DNA from: Eubacterium sp. ER2
GTDB taxonomy: Bacteria > Bacillota > Clostridia > Lachnospirales > Lachnospiraceae
Direction of reading: 5' to 3'
Assembly: GCF_000765215.1 (NCBI RefSeq)
Contig: NZ_JPJE01000023.1
Location: 1-34,704, forward strand
Length of the DNA stretch: 34,704 nucleotides
Positions 21,406-30,637 of this stretch are shown piece after piece. The notes beneath the pieces were generated by a model. It did not search any database and had not been told where the DNA came from. It saw only the letters and a program-made list of their open reading frames with translations. The number at the start of each line of letters is the position of its first letter. Position 1 is the stretch's first letter. A program made the translations under genes and the position numbers.

Positions 21406-24400
21406 ATGAAAAGAAAAAAACTAGCAGGTGGGATTTTAGCCGTGATTTTGTCGATATCTATGGCGATGCCGGCATTTGCAGCTGATATTCCAGGAGAGGA
21501 AACGACGCTGTCTTCTGATAACATATTGGAGACGACGGATGCCAATGAGATATTAGAAGATGAGCCAAATAGTACTGATATTGAGGATAATACGCCTGAA
21601 GAGGAGATGACTGTAGATAATTCGGGTCAGCCAGAAGAAGACACAAAGGCAGAGGAATCAGGTGATGATACAGAACAGCCGGAAGTTATTTTAGGAAATA
21701 AAGGGAAGACAGTTGAGAAACAAAGCGCTAATGAAACAGTTCAGGCGGATACGAATGTTGAAAATAGCGTATGGACAACAGAAGACTTTACTTACACAAC
21801 AATGGAACAGACGTTAAATGGATGTGATTACACAAGAGAATTTACAATTAAAGGCCGGGCCATTGCCGGCTTCTCCGAATATGGCGAGGAAAAAGTAAAA
21901 ACAAATAAAAATCTTGTGCTTCCATCTACGGACGATAATGGGGAGACTCTCGTAGGAGTTGCCAGCAATGCGTTTAAGAATATGGGACTTGAAACGGTAG
22001 AATTTCCTACAGGTATGATGGTGGATTACAATGATACGGTCACTCATGTGGTGACCAGACGGGGAAATTTTGTCATCGGATCGTCTGCGTTTTATGGAAA
22101 TAACCTCACCTCGGTGTATCTCCCTGAAGGTGTGATCGCAGTTATGTCCATGGCATTTTCAAGCAATCAGCTGAAGAGTGTGACATTGCCTCACACGATC
22201 TGGTGGATTGAAAATCAGTCGTTTGCTAAGAATCAGCTTACAACGGTTGGTTTTCCAAAGACATGTGATTTTCAGTTACAGATTCATGCCATGGCATTCG
22301 CCCAGAACAATATTCAATCTGTACGTCTGCCCGACTATACGGAGGTAGTAGATAAGAGAGCGTTCTACTGGAATCCGGGTATGGAAGACTGCCCGGCGGA
22401 TGCGCCTGAAAATGAAGGGGCCAAGTTTGGCGGCGTTGTGTATATGTACACGGACAATCCGAATCTTGTGAATATGGAAAGAATACACCATATTGACAGG
22501 ACAGCACCTTCCCAGAAGTCCTATCATCAGCGTCTGATCGTAGGGGAAGACCCAAATGCGAACCAGACATGGAGCCTTGATGATTTCACTATTGAAGGGA
22601 CAACGATTACAGGACTGTCACCTTCAGGAGTAGGGAAGAGAGCGGTGAATAAAAATCTTGTTCTCCCTGACAGGAATGCATCAGGAGAGTATATAACAGA
22701 GCTGGCAGATACCACAAATGATACGGGACTCTTCGCAGCAGAAGGCGAGCAGTTTGAATCCGTAGTACTTCCTTGCTATTTGGAACGCATTGGCAACAGG
22801 GCTTTTTGCAACAGCGGTATCCAGAGAATAGAATTTCCGCTGACCTTAAAAGAAATCGGTATTGCCGCATTTCAGAGAAATAAACTGACCAGTGTAATTC
22901 TTCCAGACAGCGTAGTGACATTGGGAGGAGGTGCATTTGGCACTAATCCTCAGCTGGAGCAGATCATCCTTTCCAGAGGCTTGACAGAGATACCAGCCGG
23001 CGCATTCGGATGTAGCACGGCAGACGAGTGGATGGCTGGACTTACACAGATTGAGATACCTGAAGGAATTACCGTCATCGGGAACAATGCATTTGCCGGT
23101 AACAATTTTACTCAGATTAATATCCCGTCTACGGTTAAGGAAATTGGAAACTATGCTTTCTCTACAAAAAACTATTTGAAAGATACTGTGTGTACAGTCA
23201 CTCTTCCGGAGGGCCTGGAAAAGATAGGCTCCTATGCGTTCAGGAATAAGATCGTAGAGATCCTGGATCTTCCGGAGACAGTGAAGGCCTTTCCCGCGAA
23301 TGTGTTTACGAGAGAGTATTCGGACTCCACGCAGGCAATGGTGACTTTGGTCTATGTGAATGAGTCACAGATTTCGGATAAGACGAATTTCCCGGATTCA
23401 GAATATCACAAGTTTGTTCTCAGGGATGACCCGTCCGACACGGTGTGGAGTGCTTATGATTTTACATATGGAGAGGTTACTCCGAAGAAGCTGTATGATG
23501 TGGCCATGACAGAAGAGGTGGAGGTATCCGGCTGGGGAGTGACCGGCTTCACAGAAAATGGCCTGAAGAAACTGGGACGAAACCCGGAACTTATCATTCC
23601 GGAAAAAGATCCGGAGGGACGGCAGGTGACTGCTATAGCTGACAATGCATTTAAATATGATGCGGATACTATGCCGCAGAAGATTGCTTCTGTTACATTC
23701 CCACAGAATGTAAAAGCTGCATATGAGGGCCGGCTGTCCGATAAGAATGAAAGAGGAAACTTTCTGATTATGGGTATGGCTTTCTACGGCCAGGGATTGA
23801 AAGAGATAACACTGCCGGAAGGCGTTCTCCTTGTCGGGAGACAGGCATTTGCCAAAAATGAACTGACACATGTGACGTTGCCAGAGACTGTCTGGTGGAT
23901 TGAGCAGGGAGCCTTTATTCAGAATCAGATTACAATAGTGGACTTCCCTGCGACATGCGATTTTAAGATGAATATAGATGCGCAGGCATTTGCAATCAAT
24001 CAGATTGTATCCGTTGCACTTCCTGACAGGACGGAAAAAGTCAATAAATGGGCCTTTTTACAGAATACAGGAAAAGAGCCAGTGACTGAGGGCTCATCTG
24101 CGGAGAAGAAGGGCGGTATCGTCTATATGTATGGGGATGAGGTACTGAATTCAGAGGCTCAGATCGCCCACATTGACAATACGGGGAACAAATCCAATGT
24201 ACAGAAACTGGTAATTGGTGTACAGGATCCGGCTGAACAGCCCTGGAACACGATCCATTTCACTTACGAGGGTACAAAAGTTACCGGACTCTCCGAGGCT
24301 GGACAGGCCAAGCGTACAGTGGACCAGAACCTGAGAATACCGGATCTGACGCCGAACGGAGAATATGTGACGGAGATTGGAAACGGAGGAGCTTATGGAA

Positions 24401-26658
24401 CCTTTGGAGCAGAAGGAGAGACCTTCGAAAACGTGACGCTTCCGTCGCGGCTGCAGGTAATCGGAAATAGTGCATTTGCGCAGAATACTATGACGAAACT
24501 GGATTTGCCATCTACACTGACAACAATTGGAAGTGCAGCTTTCCGGGCATCTGGCTTGACAGAAATAGTTTTGCCTGACAGTGTGACAGAAGTAGGGGCA
24601 GGTGCTTTTGCAACATGCACTGATCTGGAAAAAGTGACTCTTTCTAAAAATATGACACAGATTGAACAGTCCGTGTTTGCGATGACTGCGGTAAAAGAAG
24701 TCAGCATTCCGGAAGGAGTCACAGAAATTGGGAGAATGGCATTTAACGGGGCACCGGTGGAATCTCTGGTGATTCCAAACACAGTGACAGAAATCGGTGC
24801 AAATGCTTTTGCAACGAATCGGCTGACAGAACTTACAATACCTGGAAGCGTAAAGAGTATTGGATCCAGCGCATTTTCACAATATTCTGAGCAGTCACCT
24901 TCCTCCCTTAAGACGCTGGTTTTAGGAGAGGGCCTGGAAGAAATCGGAAGAACCGCTTTTCGAAAATGTGCGCTGACAACTGTGGAAATTCCCTCTACGT
25001 TGGTTTCTCTTGCTGAGAATACTTTCCAGGACGGAGCAGCGGGACAGGTTATCCTGTACTCGAAGAATCCGGCACATTTGCAGAAGACAGATACATTCAT
25101 CCCGGAGAGCGAAGGACATAAAGTAGTATACAGTAATCTGATCGGCACAGGGTGGTCCTATGATGACTTTACATTTGACGGATCTGTGCTGACAGGTTGG
25201 TCAGACAAAGGAAATGTGACGAGAAAAGAAGTAAAAAATCTTGTACTTCCAGAGATAAATCCTGAGACAGGAGAGGCTGTGACAGAGATAGGAGAAAATG
25301 CGTTCAAAATCCCGGATGATGAGATTGAGCAGCTGAAAGACAGTGTTTATTCGCCAAACGGGATGGAGACAGTGTCAATTCCAGAGACTGTCACAAAGAT
25401 TGGAAAGAAGGCCTTTGAATACAACAATTTTGTGGAAATGGGATTTGGCGCTGCTGTTACAGACATTGGAGAAAGTGCGTTCCATGGAAATAAACTGACA
25501 AAAGTTGTTATCCCAGATACGGTGACTGCTTTGGGAGCGGGTGCCTTTTCCGAGAATAATATCATAGATCTTACGTTATCAAGGAATGTCACCGTAATAC
25601 CGCAGGGAGCCTTTTCGATGAATATTCGTCTGGAGCAGGTGACGATTCCGGATACAGTAACAGAAATCGGTGAAATGGCCTTTGCGGGCGCACGTCTGAC
25701 AAGTCTGGAGATTCCGGCTTCCGTGGAAAAGATAGGAAGAAGGGCTTTCCATCTTCACCATTTGACAGAGCTGACAGTTCCTGGAAGTGTCAAGGAAATC
25801 GGAGAGTCTGCTTTCGAGGGAACTTTCAAGGCTATCACTTTGAGGAACCTTACTCTGGAAGAGGGGGTTGAGAAGATTGGGAAATATGCGTTTAAGGAAG
25901 GATATCTGGAGAGCGTGCAGCTCCCATCCAGCCTCAAGGAAATGGGGGAAGAACCATTTTACGGGAACAGTGGTACCAATGGAGACCATATCGTAGTGTG
26001 CTATACAATGAATCCGGAACATCTAAAATTTGGAAACTCAGGTTCTCACCGCATTGTATATCAGGGACAATGGGGAACAGACTGTTTTACTTATGAGGGG
26101 ACAACTGTTACTGGCCTGACAGATAAAGGAAGAGAAGTGTTGCAAGTATATCCTTATATGGTGATCCCGTCGCAGACACCGGAAGGAACTGATGTGGCAG
26201 AAATCGCACCTGGGGCATTTAAAGGATGTGGAATTACAGGGGTTGTACTTCCGGAAAAACTCCAGAAGATCGGCGAGGGAGCTTTTGCTGGAAATGCCCT
26301 GACGTCGATCAACATTCCGGATGGGGTGACTATTATTGAAGAGGATGCATTTGCCGATAACGGTGTGATCGTAAAACTCATTGTAACTGACAAAGACTGC
26401 TATGAGCGTTTAAAAAATATCGTGCTGGAAGGAGCACAGATTGTGTTTGAAGAACAGCCGGAGCAGAAACCGGGTGGAGGCAGTGGAGATGGACAGTCTT
26501 CGTCTTCCGGAAATGGAGCGGAAACAGCTTCTGATCAAAAAGGAGCTAAAGCTGTGAGAACAGGTGACACCCAATCCGCAATTGCGGTAATGACAGTTAT
26601 GGTAGCTGCGCTTGTGGTTATTGCAGTCAGCGCTAAAAGAAAAAAAGAGAACAAGTAA
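21406..26658 (+). CDS. Giant BspA-like leucine-rich-repeat surface protein
   Basis: A 1750-residue secreted protein. The signal peptide ends at AFA (cleavage about 25/26), and an acidic Glu/Asp/Thr-rich linker runs to about 115. The body is made of LRR_5 (BspA/TpLRR-type) repeats of the form IGxxAFxxNxLTxVxLPxxVxxI. Six modules each open with a WxxxxFTY(E)G-VTG sequence, near residues 122, 387, 680, 946, 1249 and 1555. A Gly/Ser linker near 1690 precedes KAVRTGD, a hydrophobic helix and the basic tail KRKKENK, a degenerate sortase-type anchor. Proteins of this kind bind host or bacterial surfaces or matrix. It is flanked by terminators on both sides, so it is monocistronic. Ligand unknown. 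Confidence 0.9.
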   Translation: MKRKKLAGGILAVILSISMAMPAFAADIPGEETTLSSDNILETTDANEILEDEPNSTDIEDNTPEEEMTVDNSGQPEEDTKAEESGDDTEQPEVILGNKGKTVEKQSANETVQADTNVENSVWTTEDFTYTTMEQTLNGCDYTREFTIKGRAIAGFSEYGEEKVKTNKNLVLPSTDDNGETLVGVASNAFKNMGLETVEFPTGMMVDYNDTVTHVVTRRGNFVIGSSAFYGNNLTSVYLPEGVIAVMSMAFSSNQLKSVTLPHTIWWIENQSFAKNQLTTVGFPKTCDFQLQIHAMAFAQNNIQSVRLPDYTEVVDKRAFYWNPGMEDCPADAPENEGAKFGGVVYMYTDNPNLVNMERIHHIDRTAPSQKSYHQRLIVGEDPNANQTWSLDDFTIEGTTITGLSPSGVGKRAVNKNLVLPDRNASGEYITELADTTNDTGLFAAEGEQFESVVLPCYLERIGNRAFCNSGIQRIEFPLTLKEIGIAAFQRNKLTSVILPDSVVTLGGGAFGTNPQLEQIILSRGLTEIPAGAFGCSTADEWMAGLTQIEIPEGITVIGNNAFAGNNFTQINIPSTVKEIGNYAFSTKNYLKDTVCTVTLPEGLEKIGSYAFRNKIVEILDLPETVKAFPANVFTREYSDSTQAMVTLVYVNESQISDKTNFPDSEYHKFVLRDDPSDTVWSAYDFTYGEVTPKKLYDVAMTEEVEVSGWGVTGFTENGLKKLGRNPELIIPEKDPEGRQVTAIADNAFKYDADTMPQKIASVTFPQNVKAAYEGRLSDKNERGNFLIMGMAFYGQGLKEITLPEGVLLVGRQAFAKNELTHVTLPETVWWIEQGAFIQNQITIVDFPATCDFKMNIDAQAFAINQIVSVALPDRTEKVNKWAFLQNTGKEPVTEGSSAEKKGGIVYMYGDEVLNSEAQIAHIDNTGNKSNVQKLVIGVQDPAEQPWNTIHFTYEGTKVTGLSEAGQAKRTVDQNLRIPDLTPNGEYVTEIGNGGAYGTFGAEGETFENVTLPSRLQVIGNSAFAQNTMTKLDLPSTLTTIGSAAFRASGLTEIVLPDSVTEVGAGAFATCTDLEKVTLSKNMTQIEQSVFAMTAVKEVSIPEGVTEIGRMAFNGAPVESLVIPNTVTEIGANAFATNRLTELTIPGSVKSIGSSAFSQYSEQSPSSLKTLVLGEGLEEIGRTAFRKCALTTVEIPSTLVSLAENTFQDGAAGQVILYSKNPAHLQKTDTFIPESEGHKVVYSNLIGTGWSYDDFTFDGSVLTGWSDKGNVTRKEVKNLVLPEINPETGEAVTEIGENAFKIPDDEIEQLKDSVYSPNGMETVSIPETVTKIGKKAFEYNNFVEMGFGAAVTDIGESAFHGNKLTKVVIPDTVTALGAGAFSENNIIDLTLSRNVTVIPQGAFSMNIRLEQVTIPDTVTEIGEMAFAGARLTSLEIPASVEKIGRRAFHLHHLTELTVPGSVKEIGESAFEGTFKAITLRNLTLEEGVEKIGKYAFKEGYLESVQLPSSLKEMGEEPFYGNSGTNGDHIVVCYTMNPEHLKFGNSGSHRIVYQGQWGTDCFTYEGTTVTGLTDKGREVLQVYPYMVIPSQTPEGTDVAEIAPGAFKGCGITGVVLPEKLQKIGEGAFAGNALTSINIPDGVTIIEEDAFADNGVIVKLIVTDKDCYERLKNIVLEGAQIVFEEQPEQKPGGGSGDGQSSSSGNGAETASDQKGAKAVRTGDTQSAIAVMTVMVAALVVIAVSAKRKKENK
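21766..26080 (+). repeat. Large internal module duplications in the surface-protein gene
   Basis: At the protein level module 1 (from about 122) and module 3 (from about 680) are homologous throughout. They share RGNF(V/L)I, AFYG, WWIE, a TCDF strand and a GG(V/I)VYMY segment. Modules 2 (from about 387) and 4 (from about 946) share the FTxEGTxxTGLS opening and a GEY(I/V)TE segment, and module 5 continues the same style. The order 1-2-3-4 therefore reads as a duplicated A-B pair. Confidence 0.65.
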
Positions 26659-26920
26659 TAAAGTAACAGAGGGGCATGCCATCATGGCAGCCCCTTTTGC
26701 TGTACTTTTTATCTCCTCTCCGCACCGCCGAGGGCGTCGTCCCGTAGAGCTCCCTGAAGGTGCGGTTGAAGAGCTTCTGATTGGTAAATCCGTTTTTTTC
26801 CATGATGTAGGAGATGGGCTCCTCTGTGTTCACCAGGTCCTGGTAGACGTGGGCGACGCGTACCTCGTTCAGGTACCGGAGGAAGGACATCCCTCTTTTC
26901 GTGCACGGATCTGTGCTATT
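26633..26920 (-). pseudogene. Remnant of an AraC-family regulator (C-terminal DNA-binding part)
   Basis: The minus-strand frame downstream of glgB encodes GMSFLRYLNEVRVAHVYQDL, PISYIMEKNGF and LFNRTFRELYGTTPSAVRR, which are the end of the first and all of the second helix-turn-helix of an AraC-type regulator. The frame is closed upstream at 26921-26923, where glgB ends. The N-terminal domain and the first recognition helix are missing, and the C-terminus runs on into unrelated residues through the surface-protein terminator. No good ribosome binding site precedes the only ATG (26890). I read it as a truncated relic rather than a working gene. Confidence 0.7.
26670..26698 (+). terminator. Terminator of the giant surface-protein gene
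   Basis: AGGGGCATGCCAT (26670-26682) pairs with ATGGCAGCCCCT (26684-26695) with one bulge, followed by TTTT. It begins 11 bases after the stop codon. Confidence 0.75.
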
Positions 26921-28703
26921 TTACCAGAAAATACTGTGCCGAGTAGGCCTCCAGTTCTATCCGGAAGACGTGATCCTCTTCCGCCAGGGGCGTTTCCTGC
27001 TTCCGGCGGGAGCCCCCGTATGGTTCCAGATCGCTGGAAAACGCAGGCTTTAGCTCCCTGGCTCCGGGCACCTTCAGATCAAAATCCACCCAGGCTTTAT
27101 CGGAAAAATTGAAGACGGCCACAAGGCGTTCCCTTTGGCTTCTGCGCTCAAAGGCGTAGACGCATTTCTCCTCCTCGTGGCAGTCCAGCCACCGGAAGCC
27201 TTCTGCATCATAGTCCAGCTCCCAGAGGGAGGCATAGGACAGGTAAAAGTGGTTCAGATCCCGCATGAAATGGTAAAAGCCATCGTGGATGGGATAGGTC
27301 AGCAGATCCCAGTCCTGCTCCCGCTTTTCGTCCCACTCCCGGAGCTGTCCGATTTCATTTCCCATAAAGTTCAGCTTTTTCCCGGGATGGGCATACATGT
27401 ACATGTAGAAGGCTCTGGCCTGGGGGAATTTCCCGTCGTAGTCCCCGTACATCTTCTGGAGGATGGTGGCCTTCCCGTGGACCACCTCGTCGTGCGACAG
27501 GGGGAGAAGGTACCGCTCCTGACCGTAGTAGGCCATGGAGAAGGTGAGCCTGTGGTAATCCCGCACCCTGGAGGCGGGATCTGTGCGGAAGTAGTCCAGG
27601 GTGTCGTTCATCCAGCCCATGTCCCACTTATAGTCAAAGCCAAGGCCGCCCTGGTCGGCCGGCTTCGTGATGTCCGGGAAGGAGGTGGAGTCCTCCGCCG
27701 ACAGGATGGCGTCAGGGAAGAACTTTTTCAGTCCCTGGTTCATGTACTTAAGAAATCCCACCGCGTTCTGGTTCACGCCCCGCTCCGGCTGTCCCTGCCA
27801 GTAGATGGCCCGGCTGATGGCATCCATCCGAAGACCGTCTATGTGAAATTCGGAGAGCCAGTAGAAGGCCGCTGACTGGAGAAAGCTTCGGACCTCTCCC
27901 CGGGAGTGCATGAAATTGCAGCTTCCCCACTCGCTCTGCCCCACGGCGGAGTGGGGATACTCGTAGAGGGCTGTGCCGTCATAGTGGGCCAGTGCATAGT
28001 CGTCAACAGCAAAGTGGACTGGCACAAAGTCCAGGATCACGCCGATGCCGTTCTGATGGCAGGCGTTGACAAAGTATTTGAGCTGGTCGGCTGTGCCGTA
28101 CCGGGAGGTGGGAGCGAAAAATCCGGTTCCCTGATATCCCCAGGACTCGTCGCTGGGGTATTCGGCCAGGGGCATGATCTCCAGATAATTGTAGCCTGTC
28201 TTTTTCAGCCAGGGGATCAGGATATCGGCCATCTGCTCATAGGTATACCAGTCGTCCGGCTCCCCGGAGGGCTTCCTGAAGGAGCCGAAGTGGATCTCAT
28301 AGATGTTCAGAGGCTTGTCCGTACAGTCGGACCGCTTCTTCATCCAGGCCTGATCCCGGAAACGGAAGCTGTCCCGGCTGCGAATGATGGAGGCGGTGTT
28401 GGGACGCAGCTCCATGCCGTACCCGTAGGGATCGCAGTGGTCGATGCAGCGGCCGTCGCCGCCGTAGATCCGGTATTTGTACATCATGCCCGGCAGCGCC
28501 TTCTCCATGTGAACCTCCCAGAAATTTCCGTCATGTACCTTCTCCATTGGCGTCTCCTGCCAGTCGTTAAATTCCCCGATGAGGGAGACTCGCGAGGCAG
28601 AGGGAGCAAAGGTGCGGAAGGTGGTTCCGTCCTTCTGTGCGTGGGCCCCCAGATATTCGTAGGCGTCAAAAATTTTCCCTGTATAAAATCCATAAAAATC
28701 CAT
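26916..28703 (-). CDS. glgB: 1,4-alpha-glucan branching enzyme
   Basis: A 595-residue cytosolic enzyme that makes alpha-1,6 branches in glycogen. The N-terminal CBM48 region is about 25-110 (LIGEFNDWQETPM). The GH13 core has all catalytic residues: the nucleophile Asp294 in GLRMDAISR, the acid/base Glu337 in LSAEDST, and His404-Asp405 in LSHDEVVHG. ESWGYQGTGFFAPTSRYG (186-203) is typical of GlgB. I took the ATG at 28703 with GGAGG 8 bases upstream, rather than an earlier in-frame ATG at 28742. No other glycogen gene is adjacent, so it stands alone. It is divergent from a TetR regulator whose promoter region overlaps its own, which suggests control by that regulator. Confidence 0.92.
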   Translation of the reverse strand: MDFYGFYTGKIFDAYEYLGAHAQKDGTTFRTFAPSASRVSLIGEFNDWQETPMEKVHDGNFWEVHMEKALPGMMYKYRIYGGDGRCIDHCDPYGYGMELRPNTASIIRSRDSFRFRDQAWMKKRSDCTDKPLNIYEIHFGSFRKPSGEPDDWYTYEQMADILIPWLKKTGYNYLEIMPLAEYPSDESWGYQGTGFFAPTSRYGTADQLKYFVNACHQNGIGVILDFVPVHFAVDDYALAHYDGTALYEYPHSAVGQSEWGSCNFMHSRGEVRSFLQSAAFYWLSEFHIDGLRMDAISRAIYWQGQPERGVNQNAVGFLKYMNQGLKKFFPDAILSAEDSTSFPDITKPADQGGLGFDYKWDMGWMNDTLDYFRTDPASRVRDYHRLTFSMAYYGQERYLLPLSHDEVVHGKATILQKMYGDYDGKFPQARAFYMYMYAHPGKKLNFMGNEIGQLREWDEKREQDWDLLTYPIHDGFYHFMRDLNHFYLSYASLWELDYDAEGFRWLDCHEEEKCVYAFERRSQRERLVAVFNFSDKAWVDFDLKVPGARELKPAFSSDLEPYGGSRRKQETPLAEEDHVFRIELEAYSAQYFLVK

Positions 28704-28735
28704 AGCTATCCTCCGTAAATCATGCGCATAGATAA

Positions 28736-28764
28736 TAGACACAAGTCGTTTTATATCCTATAAT
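28736..28764 (+). promoter_or_regulatory. Candidate promoter of the TetR-family gene
   Basis: TAGACA (28736-28741), a 17-bp spacer and a perfect TATAAT (28759-28764). A start near 28771 would place the inverted repeat at 28791-28814 just downstream, a suitable position for repression. Confidence 0.5.
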
Positions 28765-28790
28765 TATCACAGGTCACAGAGGGATGTCCA
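28763..28790 (-). promoter_or_regulatory. Candidate promoter of glgB
   Basis: On the minus strand TGGACA (28790-28785), a 16-bp spacer and GATAAT (28768-28763), with TG one base before the -10. It overlaps the divergent TetR promoter and abuts the inverted repeat. Confidence 0.4.
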
Positions 28791-28814
28791 CCGACAATAA
28801 ACCGAATATGTCGG
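28791..28814. promoter_or_regulatory. Candidate TetR-family operator
   Basis: CCGACA (28791-28796) and TGTCGG (28809-28814) form a perfect inverted repeat with a 12-bp centre. More half-site-like copies (ACCGA inside the centre, GGTCGGTT at about 28838-28844) surround it. Position between divergent genes fits an autoregulated operator also affecting glgB. Confidence 0.45.
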
Positions 28815-28870
28815 AAAACCAACCCTTTTGAAAAATGGTCGGTTAAAAGCGGCAGGTATGGGAGGATATT

Positions 28871-29404
28871 ATGGATTTAAGAATAGAAAAGACGGAGAGG
28901 GCGATCCGAAACGCCTTTATGGAGCTGCGGGCCAGGATGCCTCTGGAGAAGATCAGGGTCAGGGAGCTGTGCGCGGCGGCCTGCATCAACAAATCAACCT
29001 TTTATGCCCATTACACGGACATTTACGCCCTGTCCGAGACGCTGGAAAAGGAGACCGTGGCCTCCATTGTGAGCAGCATCCCGGATCTGAAGGGACACTC
29101 CGCAGAGAACCCGGACGTGTTTACAAGGGCCCTCTGCCTTGCCTTTCTGTCCAATATTTCTCTTATAAAAATCCTGTTTTCAGGGAAGGAGCAGAGCCGG
29201 TTTGGCGTGCAGCTGGAGGGGGAGCTGAAGAAGGTGATCTACAGGAAATACCCGGAGTATGAGAGGGATCCGGAGAAGGATATTCTCCTGTCCTACTGCA
29301 TCCAGGGGACCTACCACGCCTATCTGAACAATCCGTCTGTAGATACGGAAAGCTTTGTCCGGGTGGTGGAGCAGATCGTGAGGTGCCTGAAGCCCATGTT
29401 CTAG
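28871..29404 (+). CDS. TetR/AcrR-family transcriptional regulator
   Basis: A 177-residue DNA-binding protein. The N-terminal TetR helix-turn-helix covers about 5-50, with KTERAIRNAFMEL, the region IRVRELCAAACINKSTFYAH containing the recognition helix, and the YTDIYAL linker. The C-terminal ligand and dimer domain (about 60-177) is helical and not diagnostic. GGAGG lies 6-7 bases before the ATG. An inverted repeat with CCGACA/TGTCGG halves lies upstream between it and the divergent glgB gene, a likely operator. The ligand is unknown. Convergent with the VanZ-RDD gene, with a 54-base gap. Confidence 0.87.
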   Translation: MDLRIEKTERAIRNAFMELRARMPLEKIRVRELCAAACINKSTFYAHYTDIYALSETLEKETVASIVSSIPDLKGHSAENPDVFTRALCLAFLSNISLIKILFSGKEQSRFGVQLEGELKKVIYRKYPEYERDPEKDILLSYCIQGTYHAYLNNPSVDTESFVRVVEQIVRCLKPMF

Positions 29405-29458
29405 GGGAGAGCTGCTCTGACAGCGAGCGGCCAATGCCTGGAGATGCCGCCCTGCCGA

Positions 29459-30523
29459 TTACGGATCCTCACAGGGCACGGTGCTCACATTTTTCGTCCG
29501 GGACAGCCTCTCGTAGAACAGCTCCCGGTGCCGGACAGCCAGGATGGCTGTCCACAGCAGATAGAAAAACCAGACAAGAAAGGTGGGAAGGGACAGAAGC
29601 GGGGGCAACGCGAAGAGATAGGCCAGCAGGCTGCCACAGCGGAGGGCATACTGATACCATTTCGGGCGAGCCCCGTCTGTCCCCGCGATGCGCATCCTCA
29701 GGATGAGCTTCCCCAGCGTTCGTCCCCCTGTCAGGGTGGGGACAAGGGTGTAGTAGAGAAAGGCGAGGAGCAGAGAAAGCCGGCTGTCCTTTGCCCATTC
29801 CTCCTGGATCAGCGCAAGGAGTACACTGTTTACAATAAAGATGAGAAAAAGGTCAAAGCAAAGGGCCAGCAGGCGTCGGGTCAGGGAGATCTCCTGGCCC
29901 CTGCGCAGGCTGGCTTTGTCCATGTTCTCCCGGGAGGGGAGAAGCCGCATGAGGGCAGGCGCGCACAGGTATCCGGCAGCGCCGCCCAGGGTGTTGCTCA
30001 TCAGGTCGTCTACGTCAAAGAGCCTGTATCCTCTGGGATAGATAAAATACAGGCCGCTGAGCTGAGTCAGCTCAAAGAACAGGGACAGGAGGAAGGAGAA
30101 GAGGAGAGTCCTCTTAAAGCTGCACCGAAAGTAGTACCTCAGATAGATGCCAAAGGGCATGACCATGAGGAAGTTGTAAAACACCTGGAAAAAGGCGGCG
30201 TTTTTGACAAGAGAGAGCCAGGTGGACGGATCCCCCAGGCGGAAGGAGGACTCCTTAAAAATGTCCCGTATGAACATAAAGGGAACCGGCTGCACCCGGG
30301 GCCCTGTCATCTGCGCCACCTCGTGGATGGAGGGGAGGGGCAGGATGACAAGGAAGTAGACGCACAGCAGGTACAGGATGAAGGAGTACACCACAAGGAT
30401 GCGGAAGCTGAGCACGGAGCCGTACTTCCGGTAGTTGTAGATGATGTATGGAAAGGTAAATAAAAAGGCGATAAAGGGAAAGGCGATCACAGCCGTCAGT
30501 ATGATGTGTACATAGGAACCCAT
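29459..30523 (-). CDS. VanZ-like / RDD two-domain membrane protein
   Basis: A 354-residue integral membrane protein. Residues about 10-190 form a VanZ-like domain with several helices and the family segment FFELTQLSGLYFIYPRGYR followed by FDVDDLMSNTLGGAAGY. Residues about 210-340 form an RDD domain with TRRLLALCFDLFL and GRTLGKLILRMRI. VanZ proteins are linked to teicoplanin resistance and possibly lipid handling, and RDD proteins have been tied to transport or ion resistance; the role of the combination is unknown. I chose the ATG at 30523, with GGAGG 8 bases upstream, over upstream starts. It is likely a single-gene unit. Confidence 0.82.
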   Translation of the reverse strand: MGSYVHIILTAVIAFPFIAFLFTFPYIIYNYRKYGSVLSFRILVVYSFILYLLCVYFLVILPLPSIHEVAQMTGPRVQPVPFMFIRDIFKESSFRLGDPSTWLSLVKNAAFFQVFYNFLMVMPFGIYLRYYFRCSFKRTLLFSFLLSLFFELTQLSGLYFIYPRGYRLFDVDDLMSNTLGGAAGYLCAPALMRLLPSRENMDKASLRRGQEISLTRRLLALCFDLFLIFIVNSVLLALIQEEWAKDSRLSLLLAFLYYTLVPTLTGGRTLGKLILRMRIAGTDGARPKWYQYALRCGSLLAYLFALPPLLSLPTFLVWFFYLLWTAILAVRHRELFYERLSRTKNVSTVPCEDP

Positions 30524-30637
30524 AAGCATTTCCTCCGTGTGTTTTCTTTTACGGGTCGTATTGTAGCACATCATGGCGAAGAATTTGTGAAAATGACAGA
30601 AATGTAAGGTAAATGTAATGTGGGAAGTGCTGGAAAG

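Noticed and set aside
28718-28906. Long plus-strand frames opposite glgB (such as 27135-27875 and 27906-28718) and opposite the VanZ-RDD gene (29444-30463).
   Set aside because: They are shadows of GC-rich coding sequence on the other strand: no ribosome sites, low-complexity translation and no family resemblance.
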